From the NCBI GenBank assembly GCA_000697665.1, contig KL197751.1, forward strand, positions 114,099 through 178,098: a stretch of 64,000 bases of DNA. Direction: 5' to 3'. Within the stretch, counting starts at the first letter, position 1; the number at the start of each line of letters is the position of its first letter. Below the pieces are notes generated by a model that was not told where the DNA came from, made no database searches, and saw only the letters and a list, made by a program, of their open reading frames with translations. Of the stretch, positions 34,526 through 45,650 are shown one piece after another. A program made the translations under genes and the position numbers. Origin of the DNA: Jaapia argillacea MUCL 33604. Lineage: Eukaryota; Basidiomycota; Agaricomycetes; Jaapiales; Jaapiaceae.

Positions 34526-36608
34526 ATGTCGACCGCATCGCCTACCCAAGCCACGGAGATCGCGAAAATGTTTGGGCCGCTCCTGGTTGGAGGACTAGTA
34601 TCACTATGGTCAGTTTCTGCGCCCTGTCAGCCCCAGACTATCGTTCTGACTTCATACCAGTCTCTCTGGTATGGTATGCGCTCAAGCCTTCTCGTATTTC
34701 CACAAATCCAAGAAGGGCGATCATTCAAAAGTTCAATTCACGGTACTTCCACCCCCCCTCGTATTCGAGTCAGAAAGTGGCTCACTCCTCCACTCAGGTT
34801 GCAGTCGTCTGGTTAGTGCTGACCCCAGGAATCATAGTATCCAAATGATGGACGTGCTGTAGGATCATGGACTTGACACATTCAGTCCTCGTGTGTATCA
34901 CCAACTGGTTCTTCCTAATAGGAAGCTGGGGCAATTACGACATTCTTGACCACATTCCTTTGTGAGTCCTTTCTCGGATTCTCTGGTATACGGCGGAGCT
35001 AATAGTGATTGAGGCAGGTCTGCCCCCGTAAGCCCCTGTGCAACCTTTCTTATGTTATCCCACTTACCGGCGTGTGATACAGCTAACTGTATTAGTTACA
35101 GTAAGGCCTTCACAGGTTCTCCCCGATGTGCTGATTAATTCGATTCTAAACAGGCCCTCGTAACGCTTACTGTCCAAAGGTTTGTCTGATCATGCTTTCG
35201 AGAGACGAAAGACTAATCATTGGGAAAGTTTCTTCATCCGGAGGGTCTTGATTTGTGAGACAGTTTACATCGTCGCGCGTTATCCTGTCTGATGTTTTCC
35301 CTAGTGAGCAAACGTAACTGGTGGTTATGTGGTCCCTTGGTACGATATCCTCTTCCCTCTGCTCGCTTCAAAAATCTCATGTCCCTCTTCTCTCGTAGTT
35401 CGTCTTAACATTTTCTCGCTTTGGTGCGTGGATCAACGTAGACTCGATGTTCTTTTATTGCTGAGCTTCCCGATTTCAGTCTCTGCTTGCGGTATGCGGC
35501 AACACTTCCTCTTATTTATCGATCCATAAAACTCACTTGCTGAACGATCAGGCTCTTCAGCGATCATGTGCGTTCCCCAAACATCATTTCCCCTCCATTT
35601 ACTGAAGAAATCCCCTTCAGGATTCACGAGGGGCATTTTTCCCATCTGAAATTCCCCCAGTATGCCGTGCGTTTCTTCTGATTCCGAAATCTTGAGCAAC
35701 AGTAATTGAGGATGACTTGCGCCAGTGGGTTATCACCTTTGGCCTGGTGATGGGCTCGATCATGGATGTGCTTGTAACCCTCTCCTTAATATTATATCTG
35801 CACGGCAGTCGCACGGGATTTTCAAAGTAAGTCATGTCCATCCGCTGTATACTCTGCGCTGACACCGTCCTCACAAGCATGGATGTCATTATCGACACCA
35901 TTATGCTTTACGCAATCAATCACGGAACAGTAACATGGTATGCGCTCTTCAGTTTCCGATTCATTAACCTGGATCTCATCGGCGTCGTACAGTGTTTGCA
36001 CAATCATCTCTCTAGTTTTGGTTTGTTTCCACCCCGACACTCTCAAGCTCCTGTACTCACGTATTTCCAGTGGTTGGTTATCCCTCATAGTTTGGGATTC
36101 CTGGGAGTCCACTTTTGTATTAGCAAGTGTACGTCCCACCCCGTACCCTTCGCTCTTCCGTTCAGTTGACTGAAATTTGATACCAGTATACGCCAACTCA
36201 TTCCTTGGAACGTGAGTCATCTCGACCAACAGCCTAGCGCAGGAAAATGATCTTGTTTCTCGTAGCCTCAACACCCGTGATTCTCTTCGAGACCGATCCC
36301 AAGGATCATCAAGTGGGGAGCGGCATCAGATGCCGGTTCTCTTCCCTAATAGCCGTCTCACCTACAATCGATACATGGTAAGCCTCATCACCTCTCCCTA
36401 TTTCCTATGCCTATGGGCTCAGTGAGCAAATTTTCGTCACAAGACCCAGGGTGCGGACCCAACCGCAACTAGGGTGCGAGCCCACTCTCTCCTCCCTTCC
36501 AAGTACCTGGATTAATCACACTTTTGCACCATCTAGCTGGAGATCAGTGTACAAAAAACCATTGACTGCGATGTGGAGGACTACTCAGAGCCAGGCAGCA
36601 GCAAGTGA
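34526..36608 (+). CDS. DUF6534-type multi-pass membrane protein, copy 3
   Basis: Starts MSTASPTQATEIAKMFGPLL, VGGLVSLW (34526), almost the same opening as copy 4 (VFRMFGPLLVGGLVALW). Then LMDLTHSVLVCITNWFFLIG, SWGNYDILDHIPL near 34865-34962; FFIRRVLIC near 35232; VSKRNWWLCGPL near 35306-35340; MDVIIDTIMLYAINHGTVTW (35880-35939); LNTRDSLRDRSQGSSSGERH, QMPVLFPNSRLTYNRYM (about 36270-36374). The last exon is LEISVQKTIDCDVEDYSEPG, SSK before TGA at 36606. The block that follows the first exon was found only weakly near 34600-34800. Same orientation as copy 2 just upstream, so the two are tandem. Function unknown. Confidence 0.75.
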
Positions 36609-36846
36609 ACTGTGAACAATGTTTCGCAGGCATCGTTTCCTTCGTTCCCTGCCCTGGTATCTAATGTAAGAGGTTCGATTCGGCGTGTTGTACAATTATA
36701 TTGCTGGGGGTGACTGTCTTGCGTTGTATCCTTCTTTGTCTGCCTCTAGCTATACTCATATATTCGGCGACAGCCACGGACTATATCATTATATCTCGGA
36801 ATCATGTAGTTACTTCTTTCTAATATCCACCTGATCCCGATGACTA

Positions 36847-38974
36847 TCATCCTTCAACCATCTCCTCTGGGGGAGGACCTTGCTGTCCTCCTCCCTGCTC
36901 TCGGTCTTGTCGTTTCGCCTGAACGACATCATCCACTCGCAACAGGACGCGAGCAGCCTAGATTAGAGGTCATCATCACGATTGGTCCCATTCAAAATGG
37001 CGGCTCACCTCGATTGCGGTCTTGAGGATTTGGATCTACGAAGATGGGAGGGCTATCAATGAGTGGCTATTTGGCAGGGCCGAGAAACGAACCTTGACAC
37101 TAGCCGACTCGTAAAGTCCATATTCCTTCATATCAACGATCTTCCCAGTGTTCCCATCAATGCCCCATGAGTGCTCTCCGTTGGCATGTTTCGCCTATCA
37201 TAAAACGTTCAATAATCAATACCAAAGTCCAGCCCAGACAAAGATGACGACTCACCCTCAATTCAGTCAACACGCGGATCGCATTGCCTCCAGCATTCTG
37301 ACACAGAGTCCTCGGGATAATCTCCATCGCATCTGCGACGGCCCTGAACGGCCAGCCTTCCACTCCAGTAACGGTTCTCGCCTTAACATGCAACCCCACG
37401 CTGATGGCCATCTCGGTCGCCCCACCGCCTGGGGCAAGTAGGGGATTGAAGAAGACGTTCCGCGCGACAGACATGGCATCGGCGAGATTGCGGTCGATCT
37501 CGTTCAGAATATCTTTTGATGGGCCACGGAGGAGGATCGTGCATGCTTTGGGGTCTTCGCACTCCGTCAGGAAGGTGAAATATCTGGAAGAGTTGATGTG
37601 GTGAGTGAGGGGAGTAAACGAGAGTGGGGGCGGACTGACTCGTCCCCGAGCTTCTCGATGTTGAACAAGCCACATTTCGTTCCAACGTCTGACTCGCGGA
37701 GATCCTCTATCCTGTTTACGATAGTAGCACCTGTCGCACGAGCGATACGGTTGTTGTCAGATTTGCGGACGCGTCGGAGCGCAGAGACACCAGCTTTGAA
37801 GAACCAATGTTGTGCGTAGTCTGATAGATGTTGTCAGAGGAGTCCCCGCAAAATGAGAAAAGGAAGAACATACCAGAGACACCCTTCTCCGTGATCACCA
37901 AGTCGGGTTTGAACTCCAACACCTTGTTAACCATCATCTTCACCTGCTCCTCCTCGATCTCAAGACTTCTCGCATAGTCCGCCTCCTTGGTGAACTCCAT
38001 GTTGGTCTGACTCTCACCCTTCTTATACTCCAACGGGCAATCCAACAGCACAATCCTGGGTTTCACGATCCTTCTCCTCATCTTGGGGTGCACAATGTCC
38101 TTGTTCAACATCACTCCGTCCAAAACCCTGCTTTGCTCGATCTCCCCACCCGGAACCTTCTCAACTCTCGCATATCGCTTGATATCGACAGATTGCATTC
38201 CCTCTTCATTTGAAGCTACTGTGCGCACAGCGTCCAGGGCGAGTTTGCACATGAGATCTGACCAGCGAACCACGAACTTCGTGCCGATGGAAGTTTTGAT
38301 CAGGGAAAGCATTTGAGCATCATCGGAGGTGTTGATGGGAATCGAAATGCGTTTAATAATTTCGAGAGCTTCCTTGAGAGCCTTGTTGTAGGCGGAAATG
38401 ATAACGACGGGATGGATGTCACGTTCCAGTTGGGCTAGCGATTGTGCAAGGATCTCTCCAGCTACAGCGCTTATGAGGCAGCCGTTGAAAATGAGTTTGA
38501 GAAGGGACTGACCAAGGATGACCACGCTCGTTGTACCATCACCGCACTCCTCATCCTGCGTCCGACTCAGCTCAATCATATTTTTGGCGGCAGGATGCGC
38601 AACGTCGATTTCTCGAAGAATCGCGTTCCCATCGTTCGTCAATCTATAGGATAGACTCAGTCTAAAATTCGAGAGGTGAATCGACGGCCAACGTACAGGA
38701 TACCACCCATTGGATCCAAGATCATCTTGAGCATAGCTTTTGGTCCCAGACATGTGCGGATGACATCTGCGACGGTCTAAAACGGAAAGATAAACAAAAT
38801 ACTCATTCGTCAACAGGTAGCTCACTTTTGCGGCGGTGATGTTCGAAATCTGAGCTTTTCGTCCTGACTGCCGCTCAGGTGCGGTGTCTGCAAGATTATC
38901 TGAGCGATCAACCCTCAAGTTTAGGTGAGTAACTCACTCATGACGAAAACTGGTGTCTGTCCTCCGCCCTGCAT
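36847..38974 (-). CDS. CCT3: Chaperonin CCT/TRiC subunit gamma
   Basis: Exon 1 gives [12 protein letters not shown], then [20 protein letters not shown] and [20 protein letters not shown]. The ATP-site segments follow: [20 protein letters not shown] and [17 protein letters not shown] (GDGTTS is the group II chaperonin nucleotide motif), and after an intron [20 protein letters not shown]. The apical domain has [40 protein letters not shown] and [20 protein letters not shown]. Then [40 protein letters not shown], the second equatorial segment, and a last exon [20 protein letters not shown] ending ...PPPEEMVEG. The [11 protein letters not shown] and [15 protein letters not shown] strings are those of the gamma subunit. 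It folds actin, tubulin and other proteins in the cytosol. Looks intact. Confidence 0.95.
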
Positions 38975-39431
38975 TTTGAAGTTTTACGATTGGGATGTGT
39001 GTAGGGTATGAGGGTAGAATTATCGAAATCTTGAAGGCAAAGGGGCTGATTCCCTTTTCGGGAAGACGCGTCGGCGTTGTTTGTCGCGACGAGCTCAAGC
39101 ATGGAGACTGCTGGAGACCGATAGCCGTGACCGACGGGAGCACTCCAACAACCCAGTACCAAGTCCCCACCTTCAACGATAGTTCATCTTTCAGTACCCG
39201 AGGCAAGTACGATCAGACCACTGAGATCAAATGTCACACAAGGGAAGATATGGTCAAGGAAATTCCAGTCTTCCAAAGAGTCCTTCTGAAACCACTAAGT
39301 AACTCGTACAATATAACTAAAGTACAAGTATGCAAGCACAAGGGTGTGTGTGTGTGACAAACAACAGATCCTATCCTTATCCAATAAGCTTAAGCATACA
39401 CCCTCCCCCGGTATAATAAATATCAATCCCT
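38975..39431. other. Intergenic between DUF6534 copy 4 and CCT3
   Basis: About 450 bases that must contain the CCT3 promoter and the 3' end of the DUF6534 gene. A short gt repeat (gggtgtgtgtgtgtg) lies near 39342-39356. Nothing else was recognised. Confidence 0.5.
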
Positions 39432-41404
39432 TCACTGGCGGTGAACGATCGGGTCAAACTGCTGCTCCATATCCACATTGACCTCGCATTCGATAGTTTT
39501 TTGGACATTAATCTCCAACTGCGTGCATGTCGATAATGTCAGTGTCAACCGTATGGCAGAATGAGGAAGTATGGTAGACCTTTGTCGCTGTTGATGGGTC
39601 TTGGCCTTGACCCTATTAGCGAATACACCGAGAGATGAGTGATATATGTGGCGTCGAGGCGACGGAGGGTGCGTACAGTGTAACGGCCGTATGTCATACG
39701 ACTTCCTGGAAAGATAACGGGCATTTGGTGTGTGCCTCCCCGATCCGACGATCCTTGGGAGCGGTCTCGCAAGGTATCGCGAGTATTCAATCTAGTCAAG
39801 GCGACCGCGGTTAGTGTTGAACAATGGGAGAACTGGAAGCACGACGTACGTGGCGAGGAACGAGTTGGCGTAGACTGGATTCGGAGAGATAAGCGCGAGT
39901 CATCTCAAGAGGGGGAATAAACCTACGTTTGCTGATGGCGAAGTGGGCCCCCAAGAATGCCAAACTATGCGGGATTGCCAGCCACTGCAAGCCTCAAGTC
40001 GGTGAGACACCATTATTGCCTCGTGGAAATGCGAGACTTACGCAAAGGAGAGATATAAAGGTACAAATACTGTACAAGAAGAATGAATATCGAGAGACAA
40101 CAGACTGGCACGGAAGAACATACCACGTGAGACTTCCATGATTAATAGCGTACATCATGATCGTATCGATGATGTAGTCCATACTGTCGAGACGAACCAT
40201 AGTCAGTAGGGGAAGCTATGATAGCAGGATGGCCAAACGCACCTCGAGAAACCTGTACGGTTGCTCCTCAGATACAAGCACAACGATGTCGTGATGAGGA
40301 TGTCAAGCGTCGATCCCATGACGAGACCGAAGGTGATTACCCACTAGGAAACCCGATGAGGAAGCAACGCGAGGAAGGATAGATCGGACGTACGGTGTAT
40401 TGGGGTAATCTCAGCAGGGAGTAATGTTTTAGGTGAATCATCAAGACGGTTGTGGCTTGAGGACAAAAAGAACTGGTCAGCAACTGGAGATGTAATCGAG
40501 AGTATAGGACGGGACTTACTCGTCGCAGACACTGATCACGCGAGCGGGTAACAGAATTGAATAGGGCGAAATATAACACGCTGAAGAAGACTCTTACAGA
40601 ATCGAAGGACGGCGAGGACAAACTGAACGAAGGAGATACGCGTTAAAGGTACGTTCGAGAACGATGAGGGAGGCGTGACGTACCAAAGGTGCACAAAGCC
40701 ACCAGTTCTTCTTGCTCACTGTAAATGTCTGAGTGGACAGCACAAGCGACAGCCAGGGTCATATACGCACGAATTAGAACCCTACGGATGAAGAATGTGT
40801 GTACAGTTAAAGTCACGGCGGCCTTCACACAAACGAGAATCAGCGAGGGCCAAGAGCAGAGGATAAGAGGCTCTTACCGTGATGAAGATTGTAAGCTGGT
40901 CGTGTGGGGGTAAATTTTAGTAAGCCAATCGTCCGAGGTGGACCTTCACGACTCACAGCAATAGATCTACGTGATGAGAAGTAAGACGTCGGCAAATGGG
41001 AAGGAGACGAGAGAGGTGAGGTGCTTACAAAGGAATGTGGTCGAGGATCTCGCTGTCACCCCAGTGATCGATTAGGTAGAACCAATTAGAGGCGCAGATG
41101 AGCCCCGAATGCGTGATGTCGAGGATCCAGATGAAAGAGACCTGACGATGGGACGAAGTTGTCAATCCATGAAGGGAGACGACGAAAGATCGAACTTACG
41201 GTTGCTCGAACTCTCATATAATCACCGCTAAACATATGGAAGTATCTGAAGGCTTGCATGCTGACGATGCCAGAGAAACTACAAGAGACGTCATCGGTAC
41301 CGACCCGGGGTGTCAGGTAGACATGATCTGAAATCAACTCACCAAAGAGCGACCAGGCCTCCGACGAGGAGGGGACCAAACATCCGGAAGACAGTTTCGG
41401 CCAT
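39432..41404 (-). CDS. DUF6534-type multi-pass membrane protein, copy 4
   Basis: Start MAETVFRMFGPLLVGGLVAL (41404) before gtgagt; FSGIVSMQAFRYFHMFSGDY (about 41280); WILDITHSGLICASNWFYLI, DHWGDSEILDHIPL (41025-41135); VTLTVHTFFIRRVLIR (about 40780-40830); SKKNWWLCAPL (about 40700); an exon ending in MDYIIDTIMMYAINHGSLTW (about 40130-40185); LNTRDTLRDRSQGSSDRGGT, HQMPVIFPGSRMTYGRYT (about 39690-39792). The last exon is LEINVQKTIECEVNVDMEQQ, ending in TGA at 39432. All blocks expected for the family are open, so the gene looks functional. It is closest to copy 3 in the first exon and in the NTRDxLRDRSQGSS exon, although on the opposite strand 3 kb away. Confidence 0.8.
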
Positions 41405-42760
41405 ATTGACAGGTGAATCGACAGGAGTGGGGGGAGGTATGGGGGACGACTTGAAGTCGTGGAGAGGTGAAGACGAAAGAGAAAGACCTCAACGAAGTAC
41501 TTGAACTCTTGCAGCGGTTGTTATATATCCCTCGTCCTGCCCAAGCCATTTTCGATCACTTTTGGGAGGTCGTGCTTGCATTTGTCCTCGGGTGTCTTCG
41601 CGTGCGGGATCTGCACAAGGAGACAGAAGCAAGGGGCACTCGACAAACAGATCGAGATTAGCCAAGCATCGGGGTGTGCCAAGAAAGGAAACTCATTCCA
41701 GGTGACCACACCCACTGCTTCCAGGTCCATGACCAACTATTTGCGTTTGGATCTTGTGAGTTTTGAGTTACAACCGTACCGTAAGTTAGGCTTGCATAAG
41801 AATTGCGAATTCGGAGATGGAGGATAGGCAGCACAACGAATTGGCGAGGAAAGGGATTTGCACCAGCGAAAAAAAATCTTCGTCCATAACGACAAGGGAA
41901 CTGGAGCACTGAAAGCGCCACTAGTGCGCCACTTGTCTGGCGTTCAGTATAGAATGCGATGTGGGGACGTGGGGAAAGGGCTTCGCGACAAAGAGATTTC
42001 GAATGTTGTGAATCAAAATGAGTGTCCAGACCTCCGATCCCTTCATCCTATTCCGCTGTGCCGATGCATGACCAGCCAAGAGAACTCCATTCGTCCAATA
42101 ATAACCGAGATCCGTTCAGGCATCAGTCAAAAAAGAAAGGAAAGATACGAGGGTAAATGCCACCAATCGTTCGGATGTTGGGTAAATATCATGACCAGTG
42201 CGCCTCTCGGACGTCTAACTGTGAGGACTCACCCCACGTCATTCATATTGCACATCATCGTCGGTAGGAATCACAGCAGAGAGGAGAGCTCTTGATGTCG
42301 TTCTCGGAGTAGCGAGCGTCGCACTTGATCATCAGTCCCGCGGAGAGGGCAGGGGAAGAAGAGGCCAATTTTATACTAGACCACCTAACTGTATAGGTAT
42401 AGCTAGCGTGAGGATACTCGAGAGCACCGAGACTCAAGGGTGATCACCATCCAACCCTAACAGTTCGGAGTTCCTTGTCTGCAGGCGAGTCTAAAAGGCG
42501 CCAAGTGTATGGGGGATCAAAAGATTTCAAGTCGACACTAGTCAACATCGCAAGTTCAGCCGCGGCCGGCGAGTCACTCAATGAGAGTATGAGTATTGAT
42601 GTTCGATGTGTTATTGGAACTGCAGACAAGGAGACTTTGAACGTTGGGGCCGTCGCGGTGGAGGAGCGGAGGAATTGCCGTTCCGGCCCGGCGCAACTGC
42701 ACTGGCGCGTCCTGCTGTCCACTTTGCTGTGATCGCCTTCAACGCACTTCAGCTTCAGCC
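41405..42760. other. Intergenic, 1.35 kb, nothing assigned
   Basis: This separates DUF6534 copy 4 (minus) from ATG101 (plus), so it holds two divergent promoters. Frames of 60 to 145 codons occur in several phases and on both strands without motifs. No repeat or RNA gene was recognised. Confidence 0.45.
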
Positions 42761-43650
42761 ATGAACGGATCTCATCCAATCATTACAATTGACCTCGTAT
42801 TATCTCACCCATTGCTTCACAGAATATTCCCTGATCAAACTCTCTGCTAGCTCAGGTCTTGGACCGACATTCAACCAAAGAAGTCCTCCATGCCATCCTC
42901 CACTCCATACTCTTCCATCGACTCTTTGGTACTGTCAAGCCGCAAACATTTGAGGTCTTCGACGTGACTATGGTACGCCCTCTCGAATTACGCTGGAAGT
43001 GATCGGAGTTTTGCTGATTGGACTGGTGGTTAGCCTGGAGTCGACGATAAGGATATGGAACAGCTGGTTGATGATAAAGTAGATGCGTTTTGGAAAGGGA
43101 TCGAGGGGGGTTCTAACAAGCGGGGTCAAGTGAGTACCTTTGTCCACCGTGGCTTTCTTTTCTTTACTGGATCGGTCTAAGATCATCATCACCTTTTCTG
43201 AGAAAAAACCCAAGAAGTCATGGTTTCAAGTGTACATGGGAGAGGTTAGTTTAGTTTTTCTCTTTTTTGGTGGTATTCCAAGCTGATTTATGCCGGCTTA
43301 TCCAGGAGGAAGTTCCTTGGGAGCAATGGCGAGCCTTCCTACAAGTCTTCTTTTACCCCTATTCATATGCAAACCATAGGATCGTCAATGCTGAGATCCG
43401 CCAACCAAAGTCGGAGCGAGGTCTGTTCCGTGGAGTTCTGTTTCATCCATGGTGCTGATCGCGTCCCATAGACCGACAAGCTTTCAACACGAACATTTCT
43501 ACCACGCTTACCAAAGCTCTCCAAACGATGCTCACGCATACCTCTTCGGAGAAAGGACGCAGTGCCGTGCCTCTGATCACAAGTAACACAGGTATCTCAC
43601 CATTTCCGATCAAGATAGTCGTGAAAGTCGATGGTGTGGAGGTGGGATAG
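42761..43650 (+). CDS. ATG101: Autophagy-related protein 101 (HORMA fold)
   Basis: Exon 1 MNGSHPIITIDL joins after an intron to VLDRHSTKEVLHAILHSILF and HRLFGTVKPQTFEVFDVTM. Then PGVDDKDMEQLVDDKVDAFW, KGIEGGSNKRGQ; IIITFSEKKPKKSWFQVYMG; EEVPWEQW; RIVNAEIRQPKSER; and a last exon DRQAFNTNISTTLTKALQTM, ending IKIVVKVDGVEVG and TAG. The blocks match Atg101: the HRLFGTVKP core, the ITFxEKKPKKSWFxVY strand and the EExPWExW loop (the WF-finger region). Length, about 215 residues, is normal. Atg101 pairs with the Atg13 HORMA domain in the Atg1/ULK complex that starts autophagy. It is present in most fungi but absent from budding yeast. Six exons, start chosen at the only Met giving the conserved first strand. 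Confidence 0.9.
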
Positions 43651-45505
43651 ACGTTCACACTTGGCCAGACGGGTTTCCTCGTGCAGCGCATGATAGCGTT
43701 GGGTGGTGACCATATAATTGTACGGTGACGTCGGCGCAATAGACGTTAGACCCTGAATTCATTATGCTGTTTGATTTTTTTTTGAATCCGCGGTTGCATC
43801 CTGTCAATCCCCCCACGTTCATGTCTGACGACCAGATTGACGATAGGCAAGAGAAGGTTTACTTGCGGTGTTCATCCCTTCAGGTAATTGGATTTACTGG
43901 ACTGAATACAGGTACCAATCCGTTTCTGCTCCATTCCTATCTTGCTCCCGCGAAGTCTCTGTTTGTAGTCCCGGAGGCGTTTCAGGATTTCGCGGATCTC
44001 GATCCTGAGGTACAGTAGCAAAGCGCCTTAACCTCGTACCGTGGCGATTTGCTTTGTTGGTGGAAGGCCTATTCGAGAAACAAGCAAACAAATCGACGCC
44101 GTGACTTTTCGACGATATGTGCATCCCACACCGCATGGACGATTCAGGGGTTCAAATGCTCGCTAAGTAGGCAGTATAAAACAACTGTATCGCGATAGGC
44201 TTTGGGTCAACAGAATAACGCACGACAGGAGAGTCCCTCTCATCCACAGATAGCGAGCGAAATTTGCCCAAGGCTAAGATTTGCACTGCTGTATGTATCA
44301 GCGCGATGCAAGAATGGAATTTCGATTCCACGATTGCGCGCAGCGTATGGGCAATCAAATCATCCATCGAAATATCAAATTACCCCACAATTCGAGTTGT
44401 GTGGGGAAATTTGATCAAGCGCATGAGGCTCTACTGTATGAAATTCGCCCCGCAAAAGTGATTGAGGACAGGATGCTTGGCGACGAGTGTAATGATGGTC
44501 CGGCTATTAGGACTGACAACCCCGCATAGTTGGCTCGGTACTGAGGTCGGCGCGACGGCGATAACACAGATGTCGGCTTGGATGATCATCAAGAGGAAGC
44601 AGAGAAGATTTGCGATTATGTACCTTTATGTATGCATGACTTGACAGGGTTTCCGCGTGCTCGCAACGTGGTAGAAGCTTGATGAACACCTTGACAGTGG
44701 ACGAGGGCTAGATGAGCCAGGTGAGGGCATGCAAGGGCATCCAGGGAGGCCATAGATATCGAAATACGACAGATACAGGTTAGTCGAGGGAGTTAGGGGG
44801 TTCCTTCCCAAGACACCATAGTCGAACATCAGAACAGGACCGCAAGTAAGATGGCCCAAAGGACTTGGGGTCGGCCCAGATTCAGACATGGATCCATGAC
44901 GGGAGGAGACGTCGATGTCGAGAGGGAGTGGGGATCCGACAGAGTTCTGAGTAGTGTCGTGTCTGTTTGATTAGGGGCTCCACCATCTGTCCTACTGCTC
45001 CGAGGAGGCGGCTGTACTTACGACCACCAACAGCCACCAGGATGGGGAGGTCGCGGCGACTGTTTCCCGAGTGTTAGCCCACGGCTCCGAAGGTCAAGTT
45101 GTCCTGGGCAGGAAAGACCTGTGGCGTCTCAGGTCCGCGAACTTGAATGCGAGAACTTGGCACGCAGGGGAAGAGCGTGTTGGTACGGACTAATCGTGCA
45201 TGGTCGAGTACGTAACCTAGTAAACGAGCTAGAGACGCTCAAGCATTCAAACCTAACTCCAGCCCGAACGGCGTAGTGGTGATGCATTGATGGTTGAGGA
45301 GCGGGCAGACAAGCGAGACGTTGAGTGCGAAATAAGCCGGGCCGGGTGGGCAGCTCTCGCCAGTGTTTTTCGTGGTCGGTTGGCTGTCGTTCGCGGGCAG
45401 CGGCCTGACTTACACTCAACTTTGCGATTGCTCACCATCATCCTGCTAGTTACCAGAATCCTCCTCGTGAATCCCGTACTACTTCGGCGATGGGCGAATG
45501 GCAGC
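43651..45505. other. 1.9 kb intergenic with possible gene remains
   Basis: A plus-strand frame at 43764-44018 (includes YLRCSSLQVIGFTGLNTG, ends DLDPEVQ) has no recognised relatives. On the minus strand near 44410-44890, two frames have membrane character: GPVLMFDYGVLGRNPL and ANLLCFLLMIIQADICVIAV. They may be exons of an unrecognised membrane protein. Neither could be built into a full gene. Confidence 0.3.
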
Positions 45506-45549
45506 AAGCTCGGAAGGACAGCCACGACTTAAGCGCTTTCACAGCTTTC
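45506..45549 (+). promoter_or_regulatory. Conserved upstream box of copy A
   Basis: The stretch contains ggaaggacagccacgac, then taagcgctttcacagcttt, about 100 to 145 bases before the ATG of copy A. It is nearly identical upstream of copies B (48477-48520) and C (52277-52320), while flanking sequence is less alike. It could be a promoter element or simply the best-kept part of the duplicated block. Confidence 0.45.
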
Positions 45550-45650
45550 AATGGCTACTAGTACTTGATCGCCACCATTCCCTCTCCTTCATTCCCTCCC
45601 CCCAATAGCAACTCATTGAACTTGTCCAGACATTCGATGCCTGGCACAAG

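Noticed and set aside
38995-39357. 120-codon plus-strand frame opposite the CCT3 5' end
   Set aside because: It lies in the CCT3 promoter region, has no motif and ends in a simple gt repeat.
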